From Buxus sempervirens (lineage: Eukaryota; Streptophyta; Magnoliopsida; Buxales; Buxaceae), in contig OX387192.1 of assembly GCA_947561395.2 (NCBI GenBank), positions 5,544,721 through 5,608,720 on the forward strand: a stretch of 64,000 nt of DNA. The letters are read 5' to 3'. A program made the position numbers and the translations under genes. Below the pieces are notes generated by a model. It searched no databases. It saw only the letters and a program-made list of their open reading frames with translations, and had not been told where the DNA came from. Positions 1-10,978 of this stretch are shown piece after piece; position 1 is the first letter of the stretch, and the number at the start of each line of letters is the position of its first letter.

Positions 1-359
1 CAATCAATATTTCAATCAAAGAATAAACCTACTAGTCTATGGGATGTAGAAATAATTCTCCTCCCTATATAAGCTGGAAGGATCTACTTAAGTCGTCGCC
101 TCACCACGAGTATCTGAAAACAAAAACCAAAACAAAAGAGTGAGATACAAATATCTCAGCGAGTAGCACATGCATGCAGAAATAGTTATCATCAGTTCTA
201 AATATGCCACGATTAATAAACGGTCTCGAATAATCCATGGAATACAGTAGAAATCCGAAATCAAGTAATCTTGATAACACAGTTAAACAATGTCCATCAG
301 TAATAACAAACAATCATAATATGGTCAATGTCATGAATCTTGCTTAAATTGGTGAATCG

Positions 360-510
360 ACATGCCAAGGCGACATCCACACCTCCATGTACACAGCTCC
401 AGCCTACTCAGGGTATCAGAACTCTGAAATGACGGCCTATTTAGGGTATCGTCATCCAATGTCGGCCTACTCCGGGTATCGGCATTGACAACCAAGCCTA
501 CTCAAGGTAT
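360..510. repeat. Degenerate short tandem repeats in LTR
   Basis: Several imperfect copies of a unit around GCCTACTCAGGGTATC, some with the spacer carrying a dinucleotide-shifted GTCATCC or GGCATTG. They lie close to the TTTTCAG-type motif, as in the LTRs at 31861-32090 and 38870-39440. Confidence 0.6.
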
Positions 511-1559
511 CTAGCTGCTCTACACCGGTTGTGGCAACACACAAAACCATGCCATTGCCCCCAATAAAGCAAAAACATTACATTACTAAGCTTAGACATG
601 GATCCAGGATAAGCTAAACCAATAGTAATCTCAAACTCTACAATTTTAGCATAACCGATAAAATAACATGAATCTCCAACGTAGAACAAAATAGTCATCA
701 GATATAGTTGCTGTTATCATGGGTCACCCGGACCAATATACCCCCTCATGGAGGCTCAATAATACTTTAAGCTAACCACAAAGCTTAACAACATATAATG
801 CAGAAAGTCTACGGAAATACTCACTTTAATAATCTACTCATAATATAGTTTACTAAACTTAATCAAACAAGAAGTAACAATTCGGAATAGTGAAGAGCTA
901 AACAAATCAGTATTGCGATAGCAAACCGGTAAAAAGAAACCCAGATAAGACCTTATTAACTCGGGTATGCAGAAAGTTTACTTCCTAATTTCCTTTTCAA
1001 CTCATTATATTGCTTCGAGGTCTAACTTGGTGGTGTAGAACTTCTAACTCCTCACCTATTTCAAATATGGAATCACCCTCTTTAGTTGGCTGGAAATAGC
1101 ATTTAAGTTCCAACCACGAAGTCTAAATTTTACAGAAACAATAACCCCTCCTATAGTTGTTGATTCCAACAATTCCACTTCCTCTAAAAATTTGATCTTC
1201 CCACACATAATCACATTTTATATTTCAATAAGTACTCACTTCTCATCAATATCCCTCCCTTGGATTTCTGATAATTAGACTTGGAATGTTTAGACAAGCT
1301 TTTTCAGCTTCACATGAATTGGTCGAATAGGTTAGCAAGAAGGTGTTGGAGGAAAACTTCAGCAACTAATATTTTCAGAACTTTACTCTTTATTGTTATG
1401 ATTTATTAATCCTAATTTATTAATATAGATTTCGGAGCTTACCGCCACATCAGCCACCTTCCCCACACTTAACTCAATTTATAGAATGGGTTTCATGAGG
1501 ATTAAAACAGTCCCAGGGTGCCTACACAATTAGCCGCAATTCTCTGTGAAGAATACACC

Positions 1560-1672
1560 AGGCACTCACCTCCAGAGGTTGGCGCTAGGTCTACCGAGGT
1601 TAGCCTCAGACAAATTTTGAACCGCCGCTAACCTTTTAGAGGTTAGCGCCAGACTAACCGAGGTTGGTGCCA
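1560..1672. repeat. Inverted-repeat (hairpin) cluster in LTR
   Basis: Repeated forms of GAGGTTGGCGCTAGG, GAGGTTAGC and their near complements (for example GCTAACCTTTTAGAGGTTAGC). The cluster is about 700 nt downstream of the minus-strand TATA box at 2370-2379. Confidence 0.6.
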
Positions 1673-2369
1673 AGATGTTCATCAACACGGTGATACTTTA
1701 TACACTGCTAAGGTGAATTTCGCCAAGTCTGAACCCAATTTTAAATGTCAAACCAACTCCAATCCCATCCTTTACCTCCTAACATACGGATTAACCCTAA
1801 TTGAATTTAATCCAAACGGAAAACACATGTAAATCACTCGATCTTCACTAACAGGTCATAACAGAACTCTCAGCGTATTCGATTTCAATTCAAGTTCTAA
1901 ATCACTTCATATGCTAAAATCGAAGGAAACCGGGTGCTACTCACATGATACGAAATAACCTCACGATCAGTCACCTTCAATCCTTTTCAGATCTCACACG
2001 GCAGCAGCTCCAAAATCACCCTTCAATTGATGATCAGCTTCCGATCTCAATTCCTACAGACAAAATGTTCCAGATCCAATTAGATCTGGACGAAACCTGA
2101 ATCTCATTAACCATTTGTTTATAGATAATTGAGCTAACACTTCTTACCTGGTCTCTCCTGATCGCACAACCGATTTGGATAGATCTCAGCAAATTTCCGA
2201 CAGCTATGGCAATTCCGACAGGAGAATTCTCTCCTTCCGAATTAACCTCCTGTCGACTCCAAATGCTCAAACTCACCTTACCTTCTCTTCTTTCCCAATC
2301 GGCTTGAACACCAGCAGCAATTTCTTCTCCGACCAAAATGAGCGAAACCCAAACTCACCAAAACTGCTG

Positions 2370-2379
2370 CTATTTATAG
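2370..2379 (-). promoter_or_regulatory. LTR TATA box
   Basis: The minus strand reads CTATAAATAG, identical to the TATA boxes of several other LTRs in the window (6479, 18972, 21150, 25703, 34599). Confidence 0.5.
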
Positions 2380-2707
2380 TGGTCGTTGGCGCCCATTCTT
2401 ATCATGATATGCTGTGTGCTGGTCCACAGCTCTTCCTACATAAACAGTTCATTAACCTTGATCCCATGATTTCGTCTTCACCAAATCGCATTAAATCAGC
2501 CCATCCACTTAATATCAATTAAATCACCAATATGAATTTATTAAAACAGAACTTTGCTTGCTCACCTTAACTTAACCTTCTCAATTCTAATTTGCGAAAT
2601 TCCAAATTTACCCTTGACTTCGATTACCTGAACGTCCACCATTAAAATATAATTAACATTATTAGGTAATTCCCATAATAGTATTTATTAAAAATCGGGG
2701 TTTTACA

Positions 2708-3400
2708 GGTTTTCTGAAATCTATAATGCTTTCCAAGTAAACAGTAATCACAAGGATTTAATGACGTACCTTTAGGGAAAGGAATGAGGGACTTCCTTCC
2801 TAAAATCTGCAATCCTTTTTCACTTATGTGAGCCAACCAACTGTGCCACAAATCTAGTAGAGCATCCACTTTAGCCACATTCACTATACCACCACACAAA
2901 TTTACTTGTGTCTTGTAACGTGTGCAACAAAGCTTTCCTCCAGCTAACACCATTGATAGTTTTGAGAGTTTCCAACTGTTGCCAAATTAATTATGATACC
3001 CTGCAATATCAAGAGCATTAGTGGAGATCAAATTCAAACGCATATCTGGAATATGTCGTACATCCTTTAATGTAAAGGTGCAACCAACATTAGTGACAAG
3101 ACAAATATCACCAATCCCAACAATGTCAGAATAGCTATTATTGCCCATCTTAATCTTGCCAAAATTTCTTGCTCTATAAGTAGTGAAGAGCTCTCTCTTT
3201 GGAGTAATGTGACATGAACATGCTGAATCAATAGTCCACTCCACATAGGGATTTGAAGCATGACAACACCAATCCTCTCTCACACAAAGAACTGTAACCT
3301 CTTCATTTGAAACACAAGCAGTGGTGTCTTCATTGTTGGCTTTCTTCTTATTTTTTTCCTCTTTCAACTTCTTTTTCCAACGCTTGCAGTGTTTCTTCAT
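2708..3400 (-). pseudogene. Copia protease and N-terminal integrase fragment
   Basis: Two minus-strand frames carry recognisable Copia domains. The frame 3400-2987 begins in the zinc-knuckle/basic region (MKKHCKRWKKK) and runs through an aspartic protease core with WTIDSACSCHIT, where the active-site triplet appears as DSA, then LKDVRHIPDMRLNLIS. The frame from 2953 downward is the GAG-pre-integrase region with the HHCC zinc-binding pattern (LWHSWLAHISEKGLQ, then NPCDYCLLGKH). The two frames are offset by a frameshift/stop near 2960-2987. Coding homology stops at 2708, where the Tekay-type LTR begins. Non-functional: the integrase core, reverse transcriptase and RNase H are absent. Confidence 0.9.
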
Positions 3401-3521
3401 ATGACCCCTTTATTACAGTGGAAGCACTTTATTTTCCTCTTTTACTTGACTGACTTCTTGAGGAACCACGTCCCTTAGGACCTCTACTCATACCTCTACC
3501 CTTGTTCTTTGTAACAAGAGC

Positions 3522-4109
3522 CTATGCACTGTCCTTACTCATGTCTTTTCTCCTTGTCTCTTCATTCAACAAGCTATCTTTCACAAGAGTAAGCTGTAGC
3601 ACCCCATTAGGAGCAGAATTACTAAGTGAAACTACTAAAGTCTCCCAACTGTCAGGTAAAGAGCTCAACAACAATGGTGCCTGCAACTCACCATCTAGCA
3701 CTAGCTTCATTGTGGTCAATTGATTCACCAAGTCTTGGAATTCACTTAAATGCTCAGCAACAAATCTTCCCTCTCTGAGCTTCAAGTTCACAAGCCCCCT
3801 AATTGCAAAGGCTTTGTTCTTGGCTATTTTTCTCTCATACAGACCCTCTAGCTTTTTCCAAAGACTGTAGGCATTTGTCTCTTGAAATACATGGTGAAAA
3901 ACATTAAGGTCAACCCATTGTTTGATATAACCGATAGCCTTCCTATGCATCCTCTACCCGTCACCATTACTCATATCCTTTGGATTGGCATTAACACCTT
4001 CAATGGGTTCATGTAGATCCTTACAATAAAGGATATCCTCCATCATAGGCTTCCAAATAGAGTAATTAGAAGCACTAAGTTTAACCATGGAACCCGTAGA
4101 GTTCTCCAT
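3522..4109 (-). pseudogene. Copia gag (retrotran_gag_2/UBN2 type), one in-frame stop
   Basis: Capsid-like Gag of a plant Copia element. The start is taken at the ATG on the minus strand at 4109 (MENSTGSMVKLSASNYSIW), about 35 nt after the PBS. The protein shows the usual family blocks: NYSIWKPMMEDIL, LWKKLEGLYERK, and SEFQDLVNQL with LLLSSLPDSWETL. A TAG (3954-3956) interrupts the frame between NGDG and RMHRK, at a place where relatives usually have a tryptophan; a TGG to TAG change would explain it. A second stop at 3522 and frameshifts follow before the zinc knuckle (around 3400-3440). Inferred role when intact: formation of the virus-like particle. The copy is dead. Confidence 0.88.
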
Positions 4110-4145
4110 CCAATCCCACAATATTTCTACGCCAACATAACCTGT

Positions 4146-4156
4146 CTCTGATACCA
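4146..4156 (-). other. Copia primer-binding site
   Basis: The minus strand reads TGGTATCAGAG, the standard plant Copia PBS complementary to the 3' part of initiator tRNA-Met. It starts two bases inside the LTR end (CCCAACA at 4159-4165). Confidence 0.9.
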
Positions 4157-4158
4157 CT

Positions 4159-4859
4159 TGTTGGGCCCCAAATAATCTGTGGAATTGACTTGGCAAAAAT
4201 AAACATATACAAGTAATGCAGTAGATAATCCAAACACATAGGCAATATATCAAACACTAAAAGAACAAGAGAGAACGCACCAAATTTACGTGGAAAAGCC
4301 CTCCAGTGTAGAGGGAAAAAACCACGGGACAAATCTGATCAATCCACTATAATAAAATAGAGATTACAATGCTCAAGTTATTGTCCAAAACCAAAGTTCT
4401 CAACAAATTGGGAAATCAACAAATATCAACTCCCTAAGAATAACAGAAATCTCACCCAAACCACCACAATGTGATGAACCCAAGAATGTAATGAGATCCC
4501 TAGTACAACTCTCTATAACAACCAATCTTAGAGAGGAACAAATCCCAAATCCTATGTGAAAAACGGCACCCAAAACGAAAAACGGACGGAAGCGTACCTT
4601 TAATGTAGTTATGTGTTTGTGTTTCATCCTTTTCTTGAACACCAGAAGAACACTGACGTTCTCCCAAAAACCCAACATGCTCACCAGTCACCCACATTTC
4701 TTCTTTCATGCAAAAGTCATTTTTTTCTTTTCTTCAATGATGCAACCACCACTTCTCTACTCTCTCTTATGTTTTTCAAAAACAAAAGACAAGGGAAAAG
4801 ACGCCCTAATGAGGAGAGGGTCCCACATGGTTGTGCCACATCATGTGGGCTGGACCCAC
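4159..4859 (-). repeat. Copia 5' LTR, inner segment
   Basis: Starts (plus strand) TGTTGGGCCCC beside the PBS and ends at the Ogre-like insertion. Its last five bases, CCCAC, are the insertion's target duplication. The remaining 54 bp are at 19775-19828. Confidence 0.85.
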
Positions 4860-5590
4860 TGTGGGCACCTAAAAAAATCCTGGATCCTAGATCGCACACC
4901 GGGCGCACGTTTTCGTGCGTGCCTCGGGACATTCGGAGTCGCCACTGCCTGAGAGTGCAGGCAGACACGGTTTTGCCCTAACCGGGTCTAAGTCTGGTCT
5001 GCGGCTTATTAGAGATCTAGCTAAGTCCTCGGTTACGATCCGGGGAAGTCTAAAAGACACCCCGGTCCGCCCCATCGGTCTGACGGGTCCCTCGGGTCTC
5101 CCTGGTTTTTGAGTCAAGTTCACCCTTCCTAGACCAGCATGCTGTTTATTGGGTCTGGCGGGGCCCTCTGAAGGTGTGGGTCCCTTTTATTTGATTTTAT
5201 CTTTTTATTTATTTAAGTGAAGTGGGTCGGACCCGGGTCCCGTGGGAAGACCCGTGGGTTGCCATGGCTGGGCCTTGGGCCCAGTTGGGTTATTGGGTAA
5301 CCCATTTGGTTATTTACTTAAACTATTTACAGATTCAAGGGGCTTAGTGGGCTTGGATTTGGCCCATTAGCCAAGGGTCAAAGGGCCTGGGCCTGTTTAC
5401 TAAAAACAGGCCTGGTGTAGGCCAGTCTAAGGTGGACCACTCATGTGGGCCAAAAGGAGGTCTTGGTGGGCCCATTTGGGCCCATGGTCCAAAATGGGCT
5501 TAAGATAGCCCAAGTTGTTAAAGGGGCCGGTTAAGGTCGAATCAGGTTCAACCAGGCCGGAAAATTATGTTTTTTAAGTTATTTTACAAT

Positions 5591-5697
5591 CGCCCGTATT
5601 TGTTATACGGTCCACCCTTGCCCGTGGACCAATTCCGGTTGGACTCGCCCGTGAAGTAAACACGGTCCAGACGGGACCGTTCTGAGTTTACGGGCGC
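5591..5697. repeat. Palindrome cluster A in 3' LTR
   Basis: Several self-complementary words built on CCCGTATT...ATACGG and CCCGT...ACGGTCC. Identical in the 5' LTR at 18084-18190. It lies 0.8-0.9 kb downstream of the minus-strand TATA box, so within the transcript. Confidence 0.7.
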
Positions 5698-6478
5698 CTC
5701 CAGTTTTGCATTTTGGCCGCCGATTCTTCCTGGGTTCAGTTCCGTGGCCTTCTTAAGTGCTCCAGAGACCTTTGTTGAGTTTCCAGCATTTCCGGTATGT
5801 CACCTTTGTTTCATTTGGCTTATAAAGCCACTTTTCTTTTCTTCTTGTTCTTCTTGGAAAGGAAGGTCCTTATTATTTGTCCACCATCAACTCTTAGGAA
5901 TAGTAAAGGGGTAATTTACAAGGGATATTAGAAATTCAAAAAGGGACTTCAATCTTCTTCACATGATGGTGATGAAATGGGTTCAAGTTTTCCCTTTTTG
6001 AGACATTTATGATAACCCTTTGTTATCACCTCCCCTTTTTTGCATGAGAAGGATTACTTTTGCATGCAATCCCTTATTACATACAACACTCAAAAGAAAC
6101 ATGTTAGATATAACAAGAAGTAGGGAGTATGAGAAGGATGAAATCAAAATTTACTTTAATTTAGAAAGAGAACATACTTACAAATTGTTTGATTGGTGTT
6201 TTGGTCCTCCGAAGATTTGAGCAGCGCTTCCGCGTCCTCCAAATTTTGTTAAGATGAAATGGGAAGAGCTTGGTTAAGGTGGATGGGTTTAAGACCAAGT
6301 TGAAGAGGATTTGGGCATGGTTTTGGGGTAGTTTAGAAGTATAGGGGTAATTTGGGGATAAAAAAAGTTTAGGTTTTGGGATGGTGGAATTCGGGCAGGG
6401 CTTTGGGTATGGAGAGCTCCTGGAAGAAGAGAGTTTCGACCAGGAAGAAGGCTTGTTCAAATGAGGGGGGTGGCCTTT

Positions 6479-6488
6479 CTATTTATAG
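6479..6488 (-). promoter_or_regulatory. LTR TATA box (copy also at 18972-18981)
   Basis: The minus strand reads CTATAAATAG; the matching box in the 5' LTR is at 18972-18981, and that copy would drive the genomic RNA. Palindrome cluster B begins about 12 bp upstream. Confidence 0.6.
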
Positions 6489-6500
6489 GCAAAAAAGGGG

Positions 6501-6712
6501 CGTGCCCGTATTTGAAGTACGGGCGTGCCTTGCCCGTACTTCAAGTACGGGCGTGCCTTGCCCATAATTCAAATACGGGCGAAAAACGCACATTTGCAAA
6601 TCTCGCGAATCAACCGTACGGGACGCGTGTCCCGCCGTACGGTGACGCGTGTTTTCTTCCGGAATCTTGCCGTATTTCAAATACGGGCATGCCCTGCCCG
6701 TAATGAGAATAC
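6501..6712. repeat. Palindrome cluster B in 3' LTR, upstream of TATA
   Basis: Repeats of GCCCGTACTTCAAGTACGGGC and variants (GCCCGTATTTGAAGTACGGG, CCGTATTTCAAATACGGG) plus CCGTACGG. The same array is at 18994-19205. The words are perfect or near-perfect palindromes of 18-22 nt. Confidence 0.75.
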
Positions 6713-7276
6713 AGTCCAGTACGTTTTTAAAATGTTTGGATTTCAAACCTTTATTCAATTTGGTTTTTTGCAAGATTCTTATTCAATTTTTTGATTATTT
6801 TATTAAAAAGCGAGATTCTCTTTATTAAAATATTATTAAACACATTTATTTATTTATTTTATTGGTTTATTCCATTTTTGCTGCCTTTTTTGCCACATGG
6901 GCAGTTTTTCTGAAACTTCAACTGCTCATAACTTCTTCATCCGGTGTCCGATTTTAGCAAACTTAGTGTCGTTGGAACCGGCTCGGAATCACCTATCCAT
7001 TGGGATCAAATTTGACAATTGAATTGGGGTTGAGCAAAAAGTCAACTTTTCGCTCCCCAAAAGTTGTACCAGCTCATATCTTTTTCATCTGGACTCCGAT
7101 TCCAGCAAATTCAGTTGCGTTAGAACCGTGTCGAAATGCTCTTTTCAATGATATAAAGTTTGATGGCCAAATTATCTTGAATCAAAAAGTCAATTTTTTG
7201 ACCCCCTCAGGGTTTGACTAAAAGTTTGACTTTTCATTTTTTGCCATTTTAGGGGTGAAAAAATCAGGTGTCTACA

Positions 7277-7292
7277 GCTGCCCCTCTTTGCT
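7277..7292 (-). other. Polypurine tract
   Basis: The minus strand reads AGCAAAGAGGGGCAGC directly before the 3' LTR start (TGTAGACACC). This is the expected primer for plus-strand DNA synthesis. Confidence 0.8.
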
Positions 7293-9079
7293 GGAGTCAC
7301 CTTGGGGGATGAACGGCAAAGAAGAAAAAGAACCTTATTTTTGCACCTTCCATTTCTGTCGACATGGTCGACGAGCTCAATCATTGAGTTTGTTTTTAGT
7401 GAAAGGGAAGTGTCAGATGTCTGGTATCACTTCCTGGTTTTGGAATCCCTATACCCTCTTTCGGGTTTTAATAGGGCAGTTTCTTTTTGAAAAATGAGAT
7501 AAGATTGGTTTTGAGCTCATCAGCCTGTTTCGGCGTTGATGCAAGGCACTTAACAATGTTCTTGTCTTCTTGTTTGTTCCATTAAAGCTTTTAGTGACTT
7601 CAGGATTTTTTTTTTGAAGGGAAAAAGAGGTTATCAGGCCAAGGTTAGGGACTGGGAGTGGCGGTGAGAGAACGGGAGGAGGCTTCTGTGCTGCTGCCCA
7701 TCATCTTGAAGACCACACATACCTATTCTAGCCTGGACTATTTACAAAAGTGGGAAATAGAAATTTAAAAAGGGGGCGAATTGGCCCATTATTGCTTTGT
7801 TTTTCTTTGAAAAGCTTGTTGCTTCTTTTTGCTTGACTCTTTCCTTGTCGAGGCATTAGAGCTTCTCTTCCCACTTATGAGTATCCACTGGGGTTTGGTG
7901 GGAATATGATCTGTCAAGATGACTCCCTGGGGATTATTGTGATGTCTCTTTTTGCTCTGAGGATCTCGACGATTTTCTTTCTTTTGAGCTCTGCTGGGGA
8001 TGAAAGGGAAGAAGCCTCTGTTGGGGAATGAAGGATCAAAGTATCCTTCTCATGTTCATCTTGCATCTTTCTTCTTCCTTCTTTGAACCTATACAAAGAG
8101 CAAAATGTCAGTGCTCGATCTGCTGGGGATATGCAGGGTTTGTTTCTTTTTAAGCATTTCACTTATCACAAAAAACGGCTGTTGATCAAGGTAATAAACC
8201 TTTCTTCACAGGTTAGCAGCACAGTTGGGGAAATCTCAAGAGTAGTTAAGCAGAATAATTACGGAAAAACGCAGATGTGGTAGTGTGTGTTTGTGCCTGC
8301 AATTATCACAAAAGTCAATCCTTAAGTTAGACACAGATTAGAGTGCTTGGTATCTTTAGCCTTGTCATCATAGGCCTTTGTGAAGCGTTGACTTAAACAC
8401 AGTCTGCCAGTCTGGGCCCTTTAGATTATTTGGTTGTCCCCACTCAGTGCACTGTTCAACCTGTTTCTGTTTTTGTTGCATTCCCCTTTCTAATCAAGGT
8501 ATGACCAGTTTTTTTTCTTCTCTCTCTTTTTTTTTTTTGACCACGACTGACCCTTTTTGCACATAGCGCCCTTTTTGGGTTTTCGCTATGTCTGGTCCTT
8601 TTAGGGAGAATCCAATTCCGTCATTACCAGAAAACGCAGATTTGACTGTTTTGCTCAAGATCATTCACTTTGGGATTTGAGAGGTCTTTAAGATAGGACG
8701 AAATGTAGGCTAGGCCGGGGTTTTGAAAGAAAGATAAGTGGCCCAAGAAGGCTGTGATTTAATAGGTCTGTACAGTGCTCCTTTTATTGTTGGGGCTTAC
8801 ATCCTGGCTCATTTCTTTGGTATGGACTTCATATTGATCTTGTTTTCGACAACTCCTTTTTTCTTCTTCTTTTTCTTGATTTTCTTCGCAATTGCTTTTT
8901 TTTTTTTGGGGCCAGGAATGCCCTTTTTGGTGTGAAGGAACACCTGTACTAGGTTAGAAAAGAAATTTTGAGACTCAAAAGTGTTTAACTAGGGGAGAAC
9001 TTTTTGGGTATTTGGGAGGATTTACAGTCTTAGGGGAGAGTCAAGGATGGCCTCTCTTCATTTCCCAATTGGAATGATC
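7293..9079 (-). other. 3' untranslated region of the Ogre-like element
   Basis: 1.8 kb between the integrase stop and the polypurine tract. It is rich in T on the plus strand (A on the minus strand). No conserved domain is visible in its short frames (longest 82 codons). Scattered CAGCAGAGC/CTGCTGGGGAT-like blocks occur near 7980-8130. Confidence 0.6.
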
Positions 9080-10891
9080 TCAAGGGTAATACAGTTTGAC
9101 TGCATCTGCATTTATTGGCTCAGGAAAAATAGTTCCGTCCATCTCTTGTAGGATCAGTGCTCCTCTGGACAGAACTTTGTGCACTATGAAAGGTCCTTCA
9201 TAGTTTGGCTTGAATTTCCCTCTATTGTCTTCTTGGTGGGGGAATATCTTTTTCATAACAATGTTTCCCACCTTGAAGTGTCGTGGTATCATTTTCTTGT
9301 TGTAAGCTCGTGCTATTCTTTGCTGATAGAGTTGTCCATGGCACAAAGCTTTGATTCTTTTTTCATCAAGCAACTGCAACTGGTCAAACCTTGATTCTTC
9401 CCATTCAATGTCATCAACCTCTGCTTCCTTCAGGATTCTGAGTGAAGGGATCTGCACTTCCACGGGAAGGACTGCCTCCATTCCATATACAAGAGAGAAA
9501 GGAGTTGCTCCGGTTGAGACCCTGATTGAGGTTCGGTATGCATGCAAAGCATATGGCAGCTTCTCATGCCAGTCTCTGTAGGTGACTACCATCTTCTCCA
9601 ATATCTTCTTCAGATTTTTGTTGGCAGCTTCTACTGCTCCATTCATCTTGGGTCTGTATGCTGTGGAATTTAAATGCCTGATCTTCAAATCTTCGCACAT
9701 CTTGTCCATGTCCTTGTTATTCAAATTCTTGGCATTGTCTGTGATGAGTGCTTCAGGCACACCATAGCGACAGACAATATTATTTCTGATGAATTTCAAT
9801 ACATGGGACCCTTTGACATCTGCAAAGGACACGGCTTCTACCCACTTGGTAAAATAATCTATTGCAACCAAGATGAATTGGTGCCCATTTGATGCCTTCG
9901 GATGGATCTCTCCAATCATATCAATTCCCCAGATGGCGAAGGACCAAGGAGAAGTCATTGAGTACAAAGTGTTGGGCAGTGCATGAATGTTGTCAGCATA
10001 AACTTGGCATAACTGGCATTTTCTTACATGGATATGGCAATCATGTTCCATAGTTAACCAGTAATAGCCCATTCTCAAAATTTTCCTGGCTATCATGTGC
10101 CCATTCATATGTGCGCCAAATTGTCCCCCATGGACTTCATCAATCAGCTGTTGTGCTTCTTCCTCTGTTACACATAGCAGTAATGAATCATTGTAGGACT
10201 TCTTGTATAGCTTATCTCCACTGAGGAAGAACTGTCCTGCCAGTTTCTGAATCGTGCGCCTCTCAGATGCTGTAGCATTTTCTGGCAAAGTCCTGTTTCT
10301 CAGGTACCTCATTATGTCTGCATACCAGGGTTCCCCTCTTGGTGTGCTCTTCTCAACATGAAAGCAGTAGACAGGATGACGTCGCACTTCTATCTCCAGT
10401 GGCTGTACCCAAGTATCATCAATGATGGTTGCCATAGATGCCAGTGTTGCCAGGGCATCTGCAAACCGATTCCTGTCTCGTGGCATATAGTCAAATGTCA
10501 CGTTTTTGAACTGTCCTTCCAACTCCTTAATCAGTTCCTGATATGGCACCAACTTTGGATCCTTAGTCCGCCAATCCCCCATTACTTGGTAGATGATTAG
10601 ACAGGAATCACCATAAACTTTTAACTCTTGTATATTCATTTCAATTGCGGTTCGCAAGCCTAACACACACGCTTCATATTCTGCCATGTTGTTAGTGCAA
10701 TCGAACAAGAGTTTTGCTGCCATTGGATGATGGACTCCCTCTGGGAAAATGATTACTGCTCCAATCCCTTTCCCATTGATGTTGACGGCCCCATCAAAGA
10801 ATATTTGCCATCTGGTTTCCTTTTCTACTAACTCGGCACACATAATTTCATCATCCGGCAATCCGGTGATAAGAGGCTGATAGTCGAGCAC
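9080..10891 (-). pseudogene. Pol part 2: second RNase H and integrase
   Basis: This 603-codon open stretch continues the reverse-transcriptase frame after two in-frame TAG stops. Residues about 28-155 are the second, archaeal-type RNase H typical of Tat/Ogre elements, with acidic residues in FFDGA, MAEYEA, VYGDS and FADALA. Residues 253-297 hold the HHCC zinc finger (HGGQFGAHMNGH, then KCQLCQ). The integrase core keeps its D, D, E residues in WGIDMIGEI (about 324), LITDNAKN (about 386) and NGAVEAANK (about 421). A C-terminal DNA-binding part ends VKLYYP before TGA (9080-9082); no chromodomain is seen. The catalytic residues look intact, so the enzyme could work if the upstream stops were bypassed. 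As written it would be cut off from RT. Confidence 0.93.
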
Positions 10892-10978
10892 AGGGTGTTC
10901 TGCCAGGTGATCTGCTACTGCCTGTCCCTTTATTGCCTTTCTTGTGGTGTAGACAATGTCATACTAAGATAAGATAAC

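Larger units (their letters stand above)
1..2707 (-). mobile_element. Tekay/Del-type Ty3 LTR, minus strand, truncated by window edge
   Basis: Read on the minus strand, an LTR starts at 2707 with TGTAAAACCCCG, the same 12-nt start as the solo LTR at 28852. It holds a TATA box (2370-2379), a cluster of inverted repeats (1560-1672), short tandem repeats (about 360-510) and a pyrimidine-rich stretch ending in TTTTCAG near 110-125. The same order of parts is seen in the plus-strand LTRs at 28852 and 38363. The boundary at 2707 interrupts the Copia reading frame, so this LTR inserted into the Copia element. Its other end, and whether it is solo or part of a full element, lies outside the window. 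Assignment to Tekay/Del chromoviruses rests on LTR architecture only; no coding region is present. Confidence 0.6.
2708..4859 (-). mobile_element. Ty1/Copia retrotransposon, minus strand, 5' part (LTR continues at 19775-19828)
   Basis: On the minus strand the order is 5' LTR, PBS, gag, zinc knuckle, protease, start of integrase. The element is cut at 2707 by a Tekay-type LTR, and its 5' LTR is split by the Ogre-like element at 4860-19769. With that insertion removed, the LTR has matching ends (TGTTGCATTAGGG at 19828 reading left, and CCCAACA at 4159) and is about 755 bp long. The rest of pol and the 3' LTR are not in the window. Confidence 0.88.
4860..7276 (-). repeat. 3' LTR of the Ogre-like element
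   Basis: Plus-strand ends TGTGGGCAC...GGTGTCTACA. It contains the lineage block GGAGTCGCCACT (about 4936) and the AGTCTAAAAGACACCCCGG block, which recur in the other Tat LTRs at 22455, 28640 and 55261. It also holds two palindrome clusters (5591-5697 and 6501-6712), a minus-strand TATA box (6479-6488), and two copies of a module around GATTCCAGCAAATTCAGTTG near its right end. Confidence 0.95.

Noticed and set aside
4611-4981. Overlapping open frames of 113-122 codons
   Set aside because: They cross the Copia LTR/Ogre-like LTR junction at 4860, so they cannot be an inherited gene.
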